This document shows positions 1-6,544 of a stretch of DNA of 12,681 nt, in pieces. Both the position numbers and the translations under genes were made by a program. Position 1 is the first letter of the stretch, and every line of letters starts with the position of its first letter. The notes under the pieces were generated by a model that saw nothing but the letters and a program-made list of their open reading frames with translations, was not told the origin of the DNA and did no database searches. The stretch is from Armatimonadota bacterium (GTDB taxonomy: Bacteria; Sysuimicrobiota; Sysuimicrobiia; Sysuimicrobiales; VGFF01). The stretch covers positions 1 to 12,681 of the forward strand of contig VGFF01000060.1 of assembly GCA_016868955.1 (NCBI GenBank), given 5' to 3'.

Positions 1-1
1 G

Positions 2-49
2 GACCAGCAGCGTCCGGTTTTGCTTTCAGACTGGCAGCGTTCGGTTTTC
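2..49. repeat. 27-nt-offset tandem repeat spanning the end of the leftmost dehydrogenase gene
   Basis: Positions 2-22 and 29-49 match at 17 of 21 bases with a 27-nt offset, a whole number of codons. Read on the minus strand, the first copy encodes the last residues of the dehydrogenase (NRTLPV) before its TGA at 26-28. The second copy, after the stop and in the same frame, would encode NRTLLV. This looks like a short in-frame duplication of the 3' end of the gene, with translation now stopping after the first copy. The repeat runs to the window edge, so its full extent is unknown. Confidence 0.6.
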
Positions 50-1096
50 ATTCGCGACAACCGCCGCCAAGTCCTCGAAGTTGTCGTCGGCGAGCGGCCG
101 TTCGCTCCGTTCGATCTCCTGGATGACGCGCAGCAGCGCTTCGTTCAGCGGGATCGGCAGGTTCGCCTCGTGCGCGTGGTGCAGCAGCGCCTGCATCATC
201 GCCGTGCTCTCGCTCGCCCGCCTCCGGTACGTGATGTCCCACCGCATACCGCTGCCGGTCTTGACGAACTTATGCGGCGAGTGCTCGCGAAACACCTCAT
301 GCCGCGGCCAAGCGTGCCGGATCCAGAACAGGAGGCCCTTCGTGTCCTCGGCGGTGCGCACGCGATACGGACCGGGATCGAAGAAATCGAACGCCTCCAG
401 GTGCACCCCGAGCTTGTCGGAGATCTCGATCGCCTCGCCGACGAGCGCGCCGGCGACGAGCTTGTAGTCGTCCTTCTCCAGCGCTTCGCCGGAGTTCTTA
501 TCCGTGATCGCCGTGCAGATGATCTGCGACCCGTACACGAACTTCGACCAGACCGTACCCCAGATGTTGCAGGACATGTACGTCGGCGTCCAGTGGCAGA
601 GGTCGCGCTGCAGGCGCCGCAGCCGCGGCGTGATCGAGCCGTCAAGCTCGCCGATGTGAATGTAGTTCGGGAACCCCGCTTCCAGGTGGCCGGGGTTGAC
701 GAGCGCGCCGCCGAAGTTCGGATCGGCGCCGATCGTGCGCTCCGCGCCGACGACGTCGACGAAGATCGGCAGGTTCTCCCCGGCCTGCATCGACACGAAG
801 ATCGTCTCCGGCGTGCTGTAGGGGAGGAGCTGCTCCAGCGCGGCCCGGGTATCGTGCGACTTGACGGAGACGATCACGCACTCCAGAGGCGCCAGCTCCG
901 CCAGCCGGTCCGGCAGGATCGCCCGCACCGGCACGCGCACCTGGCCGCGCGATCCATCGATGACCATGCCGTTCGCGTTGATCGCGTCGACGTGCTCGGG
1001 CCACTTGTCGACGAACGTGACGTCGCAGCCACCGCGCTTCATCCAGCAGCCGATGAGCCCGCCGATGCCGCCCGCTCCCAGGGACGTGTACCGCAA
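26..1096 (-). CDS. ketopantoate reductase-like (ApbA/PanE family) dehydrogenase, paralogue 1
   Basis: This 356-residue protein is a probable NAD(P)H-dependent 2-ketoacid/2-hydroxyacid oxidoreductase of the ApbA/PanE fold. The N-terminal Rossmann motif is GAGGIGG (residues 7-13), with a short acidic end to beta-2 (VTFVD, about 26-30). Lys185 in the WSKFVYG segment and Glu296 in RASES align with the catalytic Lys176 and Glu256 of E. coli PanE. The usual substrate/cofactor Asn of the QNG motif is Ala (QAG, about 104-106), and the Asn four residues after the Lys is Gly189. A block at about 236-285 (DFFDPGPYR, then HAWPRHEVFRE) makes it about 50 residues longer than PanE (303). It starts at TTG, chosen because AAAGGAG (1104-1110) lies 7 nt upstream. 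It is the last gene of the leftward set, 49 nt after paralogue 2. The family is secure. A true pantothenate role is unlikely given the substitutions. Confidence 0.9.
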   Translation of the reverse strand: MRYTSLGAGGIGGLIGCWMKRGGCDVTFVDKWPEHVDAINANGMVIDGSRGQVRVPVRAILPDRLAELAPLECVIVSVKSHDTRAALEQLLPYSTPETIFVSMQAGENLPIFVDVVGAERTIGADPNFGGALVNPGHLEAGFPNYIHIGELDGSITPRLRRLQRDLCHWTPTYMSCNIWGTVWSKFVYGSQIICTAITDKNSGEALEKDDYKLVAGALVGEAIEISDKLGVHLEAFDFFDPGPYRVRTAEDTKGLLFWIRHAWPRHEVFREHSPHKFVKTGSGMRWDITYRRRASESTAMMQALLHHAHEANLPIPLNEALLRVIQEIERSERPLADDNFEDLAAVVANENRTLPV

Positions 1097-1115
1097 CTCG
1101 ACGCTCCTTTCCGGC

Positions 1116-1131
1116 GCGAGGTGCTCCTCGC
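1116..1131 (-). promoter_or_regulatory. small GC hairpin upstream of a TTG start
   Basis: The 49-nt gap between paralogues 2 and 1 contains a perfect 6-bp inverted repeat, GCGAGG and CCTCGC, around a 4-nt loop. It sits about 5 nt upstream of the AAAGGAG ribosome site of paralogue 1. It has no U-tract, so it is not a classic terminator. It could modulate translation or mRNA processing, or be chance in GC-rich DNA. Confidence 0.25.
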
Positions 1132-1145
1132 CGCCCCGGCGCTCC

Positions 1146-2228
1146 CTACCGGGGCAGGGTGTGGCCTTCGCGCTCGATGATCGATTCCAGCTCGTCGAAG
1201 TTCGCGTCGGACATCTCGCGGCTGCCGTCCTCGACCTCGTTGAGGATCTTGCGCAGCGCGCGGTTCAACGGGATGTCGACCTTGGCGCGCCGCGCCGCCT
1301 CCTCAAGCGTGTCGACGAACGCCGACGCTTCGCTGGCGCGCTTGCGGACCACGATGTCCCAGCGCCAGACGCTGCCGGTCATGGCGTAATTGTGCGCGCC
1401 GTGCTCGCGAAAGACCTCGTGGCGCGGCCAGGCATGCTTGATCCAGAACAGCATGCCGTCGACGTCATCCTTGTTCCGCACGCGGTACGGCCAGGGATCG
1501 AAGAAGTCGAACGGCTCCAGGTTGATGCCGAGCGCGTCGGAGACGCGCATCGCCTCGGCGACGAGCGCGCCGGCGACGAGGCGGTTGCGCACCGGATTCA
1601 TCGCCTCGCCGGACGGCTGGTCCGTCATCGACGACACCATGATCTGCGAGCCGTAGACGAACTTCGACCACACCGTGCCGGTGATGTTCGCGGTCATGAA
1701 CGTCGGTGTGAAGTTGTTGAAGTCGCGCTGCAGCCGGCGCAGCCGCGGCGTGAACGCGCCGTCCATCTCGCCGACGAGGATGTAGTTCGGGAAGCCCGCC
1801 TCGATGACGCCGGGCGAGACGACGGCGGACCCGTAGTTCGGGTCGGCGCCGATCGATCGCGACTCGCCGACGATCTCCTCGAACGTCCAATGGTTCATGC
1901 CGGCCTGCATCGAGACGAACACGGTGTCGGGCGTCGCGTAAGGCAAACATTGCTCCAGCGCGGCTCGCGTGTCCTGCGCCTTGACCGCGACGACGACGAT
2001 CTCCAGCGGCCCCAGCTCGGCCAGCCGGTCGTTCGTGATCGCCTTCGTGGGCACGGTCATCTCGCCGCGGGCGCCGACGAGGCGCATGCCGCGCGCAGCG
2101 AGCGCCTCGACCTGCTCCTTCCATGGATCGACGAAGGTGACTTCGCAGCCGCCGTGGATCATCCAGCCGCCGAGCAGACCGCCGATCGCGCCAGCGCCGA
2201 TGAACGTGTACCTGGTGCGGTGGGTCAT
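1146..2228 (-). CDS. ketopantoate reductase-like (ApbA/PanE family) dehydrogenase, paralogue 2
   Basis: This 360-residue paralogue is close to paralogue 1 along its whole length. Shared stretches include GADPN.G, EAGFPNYI, WSKFVYGSQI, DFFDP.PYRVR and HAWPRHEVFREH. The Rossmann motif is GAGAIGG (11-17). Lys189 and Glu300 match the catalytic Lys/Glu of PanE. The QNG Asn is Ala109, and the Asn at Lys+4 is Gly193. The reading frame is open for about 900 nt further upstream, but the Rossmann fold starts right after the ATG at 2226-2228. That ATG overlaps the stop of the deacylase gene as ATGA (2225-2228) and has GGAG 8 nt upstream, so this start is well supported. Expression is probably translationally coupled to the deacylase. 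The substrate is unknown; like paralogue 1, it is unlikely to be ketopantoate. Confidence 0.91.
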   Translation of the reverse strand: MTHRTRYTFIGAGAIGGLLGGWMIHGGCEVTFVDPWKEQVEALAARGMRLVGARGEMTVPTKAITNDRLAELGPLEIVVVAVKAQDTRAALEQCLPYATPDTVFVSMQAGMNHWTFEEIVGESRSIGADPNYGSAVVSPGVIEAGFPNYILVGEMDGAFTPRLRRLQRDFNNFTPTFMTANITGTVWSKFVYGSQIMVSSMTDQPSGEAMNPVRNRLVAGALVAEAMRVSDALGINLEPFDFFDPWPYRVRNKDDVDGMLFWIKHAWPRHEVFREHGAHNYAMTGSVWRWDIVVRKRASEASAFVDTLEEAARRAKVDIPLNRALRKILNEVEDGSREMSDANFDELESIIEREGHTLPR

Positions 2229-3184
2229 GGTGTGTACTCCGTCGGCACGCCGAGAGTGCATAGCGTCTCGCCCGCGTGACAGCGAACGCCGGTGCGCATG
2301 ACGGCGACGATGCCGCTCGCCTGGGAGATGACGTTTTGGACGACGGCGCCGGTGAGGTCCATGACGACGCCGAGTCGCTGCCCCTTCTCGACGCGATCGC
2401 CGAACGAGACGTACGTCTTCCAGGCGCCGCCGGTCGTGCAGCGGTGAGAGTGCGTCCGCGCGAACGGCACCGCGCGCGGACGCGGCTTCAGGCCGTCGAT
2501 CATGCCAAGCCAGCGCAGGGAAGCGTCGACGAACGCGAACATCTCGCGCGCGTTGTTGCGGGCGTAATCGGTCGCGTTGCCCGACTCGATCGATAACTGC
2601 GGCACGCCGATCTCGGGCGTCACGGTCGTCAGCTGGCCCGGCACCGGCTCTCCGGGGATCGTGATGAACTTCACGTCCAGCGATTGCGCCAAGGGCAGCA
2701 CGGACGGCTTGCCCGGCACGTCGACCCAGCGCGCGAACGCGATGTCTCCGTTCTCGGGGCTGCCGCCGTGCAGGTCGATCACGAGGTCGGCGCCGGGGAG
2801 CACCTGCGTGCACAGCGCGTGCGCGATCTGCTCCGTCGCCGTACCGGCGGGATTGCCGGGGTGGACGCGGTTCATGTCCTGCTGATCGAACGGGCTGTGC
2901 CGCACGCTTGCGGTGTACGCGTACAAGTTGAGGACGGGGAACAGCCAGACCTCGCCGCGCAGCTTGGCGGGATCCAGTTCGTTGGACAGATCGAGCAGGC
3001 TCAGGACGCCGAACCCTTCGTCGCCGTGCTGCGCCGCGACGGCGACGATCTTTGGTCCGGGCGCGGCGCCCTTGACAACAACCATCGGGACGCGCAGCGG
3101 ACCGAACCACGAGTGCCCGACTCCCAGCCACAGGCGATGCGTGCCGGGCGCCAAGTTCAGCGCCCGCGCGTCGGCGACGGTCAT
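2225..3184 (-). CDS. succinylglutamate desuccinylase/aspartoacylase-family zinc deacylase
   Basis: This 319-residue enzyme is an M14-fold zinc carboxypeptidase relative that removes acyl groups from amino acids or amides. Visible motifs are HGDE (His53, Glu56) and DLHGG (His139), which supply the expected zinc ligands, DMNRVHPG (101-110, the substrate-binding NR..PG motif), and Glu200 in the SIESGN segment, the likely catalytic base. The C-terminal part (about 250-319) is a beta-rich, lipoyl-like domain with a GD.V..G..LG pattern, common in the AstE/AspA group. The ATG overlaps the stop of paralogue 3 (ATGA, 3181-3184), with GAGG 10 nt upstream. The stop overlaps the start of paralogue 2. It therefore sits between two KPR-like dehydrogenases with no gaps, which suggests it acts in the same pathway. 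The family is clear. The exact acyl group (succinyl, acetyl or other) cannot be told, and no other arginine-succinyltransferase-pathway genes are present. Confidence 0.92.
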   Translation of the reverse strand: MTVADARALNLAPGTHRLWLGVGHSWFGPLRVPMVVVKGAAPGPKIVAVAAQHGDEGFGVLSLLDLSNELDPAKLRGEVWLFPVLNLYAYTASVRHSPFDQQDMNRVHPGNPAGTATEQIAHALCTQVLPGADLVIDLHGGSPENGDIAFARWVDVPGKPSVLPLAQSLDVKFITIPGEPVPGQLTTVTPEIGVPQLSIESGNATDYARNNAREMFAFVDASLRWLGMIDGLKPRPRAVPFARTHSHRCTTGGAWKTYVSFGDRVEKGQRLGVVMDLTGAVVQNVISQASGIVAVMRTGVRCHAGETLCTLGVPTEYTP

Positions 3185-4269
3185 CGGAACGGATCCTCGT
3201 CGGACCACGGCACCTCGATGCCGAGCTCGATCCGCGCGCGGTCGACCGCGTGCAAGTTGTCCATCGACAGCGCGCGCTTGCCGGCGCGCGCCTCCTCGAA
3301 GATCACCGCGAACCGATCGAGCAGCGGCGTCTTCACCTTCAACGCGACGGCGCGAGCGCGCAGGTCGGAGATCAGATCGGTCGACTCCTGATCCGGATTT
3401 TGCGGCGACAGGCTCCAGGACAGCCCCGTCTTCGCCGGCCATTCGTCCTCGAAGCCGTCGCGAAAGCCTTCGTGGCGTATCCAGGCGTTGTGGATCCACA
3501 TCTCCATGACTTTGCCTTCGCCGCGGTTCGTCGCGCGGTACAGGTTCGGATCGAAGAAGTCGTATTGGATCGCCTGGACGCCCGCCTTGTCGGACAGCGC
3601 GATGGCCTCGCGCACGAGCGCGGCCGCGGCCCGGCGCGCGGTGCGGTCCTTGAAGATCTTGGCCGGCAGCTCCGGCGACAGGGTCGACAGCGCCACTTCC
3701 AAGCTGTACTGCGCCTTCGACCAGATCATGCCCGGCACGACGCGGGTGACGAGTGACGGCGCGGCCCAGTTCAGCGCCGCCTGCAACGCGTGCAAGCGGT
3801 CAGTAAACCGCGTGTCCAACTCGCCGATCCAGTTGAAGTTGTGGAACGCGCACTCGACGACGCCGTCCGGACGCAGCCGCGTTTCGGTGCAGCTGACGAC
3901 GGCGACGGTGCGGTCCGCGCCAGCGACGTCGGCGAGGCGGAATGGCGCCAGTCCACCGACGAAGCTCACGAACGTCGTCGACGGCCCAGTGTGCGGCAGG
4001 ATCTCCCGTACGGCGGCGTCCATCGCCGCCGGCTTCGTGCAAACGAGCACCGCGTCCGGCGCCGGTTGCCCCGCGAGCGCGGACGGCGCGCTCGCGCGGA
4101 CCTTGATCGTATCGTCGCCGCGAAAGCCTTCGAGCCGGACGCCGCGCGACGCCAACTCGGCGACGCGCGAAGCCGAGGTGTCGAGGAGCGTGACGTCCTC
4201 TCCCCCACGCGTCAGGAACCCGCCTAGCCAGCTGCCGAACGCGCCGGCACCCAGCACCACGATGCGCAA
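3181..4269 (-). CDS. ketopantoate reductase-like (ApbA/PanE family) dehydrogenase, paralogue 3 (divergent)
   Basis: This is the most divergent of the three KPR-like proteins (362 residues). The Rossmann motif is GAGAFGSWLGG (7-17), and the NAD(P) beta-2 ends LLD (28-30). Lys185 (WSKAQYS) and Glu295 (DQEST) align with the catalytic Lys and Glu of PanE. The QNG Asn is replaced by Gly in FVGG (102-105), and the Asn at Lys+4 is Ser189. It shares the extra block DFFDPNLYR (237-245) and W.HNAWIRHEGFRD (258-271) with the other two, so all three belong to one subfamily. A TTG start is chosen because GAAAGGAAGG (4276-4285) lies 6 nt upstream and the Rossmann strand begins at residue 2. It lies 55 nt after the aminotransferase and overlaps the deacylase by 4 nt. 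A role as a 2-keto/2-hydroxyacid oxidoreductase is inferred; the substrate is unknown. Confidence 0.9.
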   Translation of the reverse strand: MRIVVLGAGAFGSWLGGFLTRGGEDVTLLDTSASRVAELASRGVRLEGFRGDDTIKVRASAPSALAGQPAPDAVLVCTKPAAMDAAVREILPHTGPSTTFVSFVGGLAPFRLADVAGADRTVAVVSCTETRLRPDGVVECAFHNFNWIGELDTRFTDRLHALQAALNWAAPSLVTRVVPGMIWSKAQYSLEVALSTLSPELPAKIFKDRTARRAAAALVREAIALSDKAGVQAIQYDFFDPNLYRATNRGEGKVMEMWIHNAWIRHEGFRDGFEDEWPAKTGLSWSLSPQNPDQESTDLISDLRARAVALKVKTPLLDRFAVIFEEARAGKRALSMDNLHAVDRARIELGIEVPWSDEDPFR

Positions 4270-4298
4270 CGGTTGCCTTCCTTTCTCGCTGTCCGAGT

Positions 4299-4317
4299 CC
4301 GCGGACGACGACCGCGG
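4299..4317 (-). promoter_or_regulatory. GC hairpin upstream of a TTG start
   Basis: Two CCGCGG hexamers (4299-4304 and 4312-4317) flank a 7-nt loop in the 55-nt gap between the aminotransferase and paralogue 3. They can form a 6-bp all-GC stem about 14 nt upstream of the GAAAGGAAGG ribosome site. There is no U-tract. The arrangement resembles the hairpin ahead of paralogue 1, the other TTG-started dehydrogenase. Function is speculative. Confidence 0.25.
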
Positions 4318-4324
4318 GCGGCGT

Positions 4325-5464
4325 CTACCGCCCGTGGAAATAGTCGGTGATCGTGCCGGCCACGTAGTCGAGATCGGACTCTGTCAGCGCCGGATTGTTC
4401 GGCAGCGTCAGAATCTCCCGATTCACTCGGTCGGCGACGGGGAACTCGCCCGGCTTGCCACCCCAGACCTCGCGGTAGGGCGGCAGCAGGTACAGCTCCG
4501 TCGGGTACATGATGCTCGTCTCGACGCCCTTCTCGTCGAGGTGCGCCTTGAGGCCGTCGCGCGCCTCGGCGGGCACGCGCACGGAGTAGTGCAGGAACGC
4601 GTGCACGGCCTCCGGGCGCGTCACGGGGCAGGTCACGGGCACCTTTGCCTCCTGCAGGCGCAGCGTCATGCCTTCCGAGTTCGCGCGGCGCTGCTCGTTC
4701 CACGTTTCAAGGTGGCGCAGCTGCACGCGGCCGATCGCGGCGTGCAGCTCGCTGAGCCGAAGGTTGTAGCCGATGCGCGTGATCTCGTAGAAGCGCTTTC
4801 CGCCGCTGCGCGGACGGCCGTGGTCGCGCAGCAGGCGCACTTCCTCGTTGATCTTCGGGTCGTTCGTCAGCACCATGCCTCCAAGGCCGCAGACCGAGAT
4901 GCTCTTGCCGGCGAAGCTCGTGAACCCGGCGTGGCCGATGCCGCCGCCGGCAGTGCCGCGCCAGCGCGATCCGAGCGCGTGGCAGCAATCCTCGATGACG
5001 TACAGGTTGTGCTTCTTCGCGAACGCCATGACGGCGTCCATGTCGGCGGGGTGGCCGTAATTGTGGTGCGGCACGATCGCCTTCGTCTTCGGCGTCAGCG
5101 CCTTTTCCAGCGCCGCCGGATCGAAGTTGTAAGTCGTGTCCTCGATGTCGGCGAATCGGGCCCGCGCGCCGACCGTGGCCACCGCTTCCGCGAGCGTCAC
5201 GAACCCGGACGCCGGCACGATGACCTCGTCCCCGGGCCCGATCTTCAGCGCTTGCAGGATGAGGAACATGCCGCTGCTGCCGGAGTTGACGGTGGCGGCG
5301 TGCTTGATTCCCAGGGCCGCCTGCATCTCGGCCTCGAACGCGTCGTTCTCCGGCCCCATGTAGTAGCGCTTGCTGTCCATCGTCGCGAGGGCGGCGCGCT
5401 TCATCTCGTCGTCCACGTGGTCGTGCCCCTTGTGGACGCGGACGGGGGCGTCGTGGTCGCTCAT
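4325..5464 (-). CDS. DegT/DnrJ/EryC1/StrS-family PLP-dependent aminotransferase
   Basis: This 379-residue protein is a fold-type I PLP aminotransferase. The phosphate-binding segment is NSGSSGMFL (60-68). Asp159 in VIEDCCHALG pairs with the pyridine nitrogen, and Lys187 in SFAGKS is the Schiff-base lysine. The family signature GYNLRLSELHAAIG spans 232-245. The usual GEGG loop after the lysine reads GLGG (193-196), a small departure. Length is normal for the family. The ATG begins 10 nt after the creatininase stop with no strong ribosome site, so translational coupling is likely. Members usually transaminate nucleotide-linked keto sugars, but no sugar-nucleotide enzymes or glycosyltransferases are nearby. 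A non-sugar keto substrate made by the neighbouring dehydrogenases or hydrolases is possible but is inference only. Confidence 0.93.
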   Translation of the reverse strand: MSDHDAPVRVHKGHDHVDDEMKRAALATMDSKRYYMGPENDAFEAEMQAALGIKHAATVNSGSSGMFLILQALKIGPGDEVIVPASGFVTLAEAVATVGARARFADIEDTTYNFDPAALEKALTPKTKAIVPHHNYGHPADMDAVMAFAKKHNLYVIEDCCHALGSRWRGTAGGGIGHAGFTSFAGKSISVCGLGGMVLTNDPKINEEVRLLRDHGRPRSGGKRFYEITRIGYNLRLSELHAAIGRVQLRHLETWNEQRRANSEGMTLRLQEAKVPVTCPVTRPEAVHAFLHYSVRVPAEARDGLKAHLDEKGVETSIMYPTELYLLPPYREVWGGKPGEFPVADRVNREILTLPNNPALTESDLDYVAGTITDYFHGR

Positions 5465-5474
5465 CAGATCACGT

Positions 5475-6269
5475 TCACTTCGCGGCGCTGCCCAACGGCA
5501 GCTTCTGGAATTCCTTCGCGAACGCCGCGAGGTAGTCGGTGACGGTGTCGAGGATCTTGTTGCCGTGCGCCTCGGACGCCTGGACCGCGGGCTTGCTGAA
5601 GTCCCAGTAGCCGAGCGGCCAGCGCTCGCTCATGAACATCGGGAACTCGACGCCGGCGCCGCGGTACGTGACATCGTACTTGCCGCGCGAGTCGAACTCT
5701 CCGCCGATATCGGTGACGGTGCAGCCGCCGAACGCTTCGTTAAGGTTCGCGTTCCCGGGGCGGATCGCCATCGCGACCGAGGTCTCGGTGAAGCCGCCGT
5801 GGTCGGGGCCGAGCTTCATCTCCGGCAGCAGCGCGATCGCCAGGCGGTACCAGAGCGGGTTCGCGAAGTTCATGCCGAGCTCGCGGCGCAGCTTGACCGA
5901 AACTTCCTTCGCGAGTGGCGCGTTTGGACCGTGGCCGGTGACCCAGATGACGCGGCGGATGCCCCACTTGTGCAGCGAGCGGACGATGTCCTCGAGGATG
6001 AACCGGTAGTGGACGGAGTCGATGCTGATCGTTCCGGGGAAGTCCATCGTGCTCTCGCAGTAGCCGTAGGGGATCGACGGCACGGCGATCGTGTTGCTCT
6101 TGGCGGCCGAGCGCTTCGCCACCTCGTCCGACGCGAAGAAGTCGGTGCCGAGCAGACCGTGGGGGCCGTGGGCCTCGATCGCGCCCATTGGTACGAACGC
6201 GAGGTCGGTCTCCTTGAACGCCTCCTTCGCTTCCTTCCAGCTCATGTCGGGCAGGAACGTAGTCCGCAT
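5475..6269 (-). CDS. creatininase-superfamily amidohydrolase
   Basis: This 264-residue metal-dependent amidohydrolase has the creatininase fold, a family that hydrolyses cyclic or linear amides (creatininase, FAPy deformylase, MftE-type peptidase). GAIEAHGPHGLLGTD (29-43) supplies Glu32, His34 and Asp43. TGHGPN (111-116) supplies His113 and replaces the common GHGGN. HGGFTETS (157-164) supplies Glu162, matching the family's HAG..ETS segment. The length is usual for the family. The reading frame stays open upstream to about 6722, but that extension is arginine/proline-rich and lacks family character. The ATG at 6267-6269 is preceded by GAGGAGA (6274-6280) and is the start chosen. It is the first gene of the leftward set and faces the divergent aspartate dehydrogenase across a 275-nt gap. 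Creatinine itself is not implied, since creatinase and other creatinine-pathway genes are absent here. Confidence 0.92.
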   Translation of the reverse strand: MRTTFLPDMSWKEAKEAFKETDLAFVPMGAIEAHGPHGLLGTDFFASDEVAKRSAAKSNTIAVPSIPYGYCESTMDFPGTISIDSVHYRFILEDIVRSLHKWGIRRVIWVTGHGPNAPLAKEVSVKLRRELGMNFANPLWYRLAIALLPEMKLGPDHGGFTETSVAMAIRPGNANLNEAFGGCTVTDIGGEFDSRGKYDVTYRGAGVEFPMFMSERWPLGYWDFSKPAVQASEAHGNKILDTVTDYLAAFAKEFQKLPLGSAAK

Positions 6270-6544
6270 GTTCTCTCCTCGCAGGAGGCGGCGCCGGCGC
6301 GGCGACGACCCCCGATCTGTGTGTAGGCCAGGCCTCCGAAAACGAAGACCCCATAGGATATCGAATCGGATAGTTGCTCCGTTCTTTGGTGATGCCGCGA
6401 TTCCTGCCGACTTCCGCGCCGCCGGCGCCGCCACTCCACAAAGGGCCGCACGGAACCGGCCGCGAAACCGGAGACCGGCGACGCTTCCGAATGGCGGCGC
6501 GGGCGCCAATGTTGGACGACGGGAAAGGGATGATTGGAGAGATC
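6270..6544. promoter_or_regulatory. divergent intergenic region, likely holding promoters for both gene sets
   Basis: This 275-nt gap separates the outward-facing creatininase and aspartate dehydrogenase genes and is the only place where both sets can start. It contains an AT-richer patch (about 6337-6393) against a very GC-rich background. Within that patch GGATA occurs twice, 12 nt apart (6356-6360 and 6368-6372). A 10-bp perfect palindrome (6291-6300) lies in the creatininase leader. ACCGG occurs three times between about 6453 and 6478. I see no convincing -35/-10 pair, so exact promoter positions are not called. I see no protein-coding gene here beyond possible N-terminal extensions of the dehydrogenase. 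Confidence 0.4.

Noticed and set aside
20..2301. Plus-strand open frames opposite the two leftmost dehydrogenase genes
   Set aside because: The same coding block on the minus strand has clear KPR motifs. The plus-strand translations are repetitive and Arg/Asp-rich without family features.
2229..3131. N-terminal extension of paralogue 2 by about 300 residues
   Set aside because: The extension is the out-of-frame shadow of the deacylase gene. The ATG in the ATGA overlap, with its GGAG site, fits the Rossmann start exactly.
3488..5542. Long plus-strand open frame (684 codons) opposite the aminotransferase and paralogue 3
   Set aside because: It lies antisense to two genes with clear catalytic motifs. 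Its translation is low-complexity Arg/Ala/Val-rich with no recognisable domain, as expected for a shadow frame in GC-rich DNA.
5475..6269. Creatinine degradation pathway
   Set aside because: Only the superfamily fold is supported. No creatinase, sarcosine oxidase or related gene is present.
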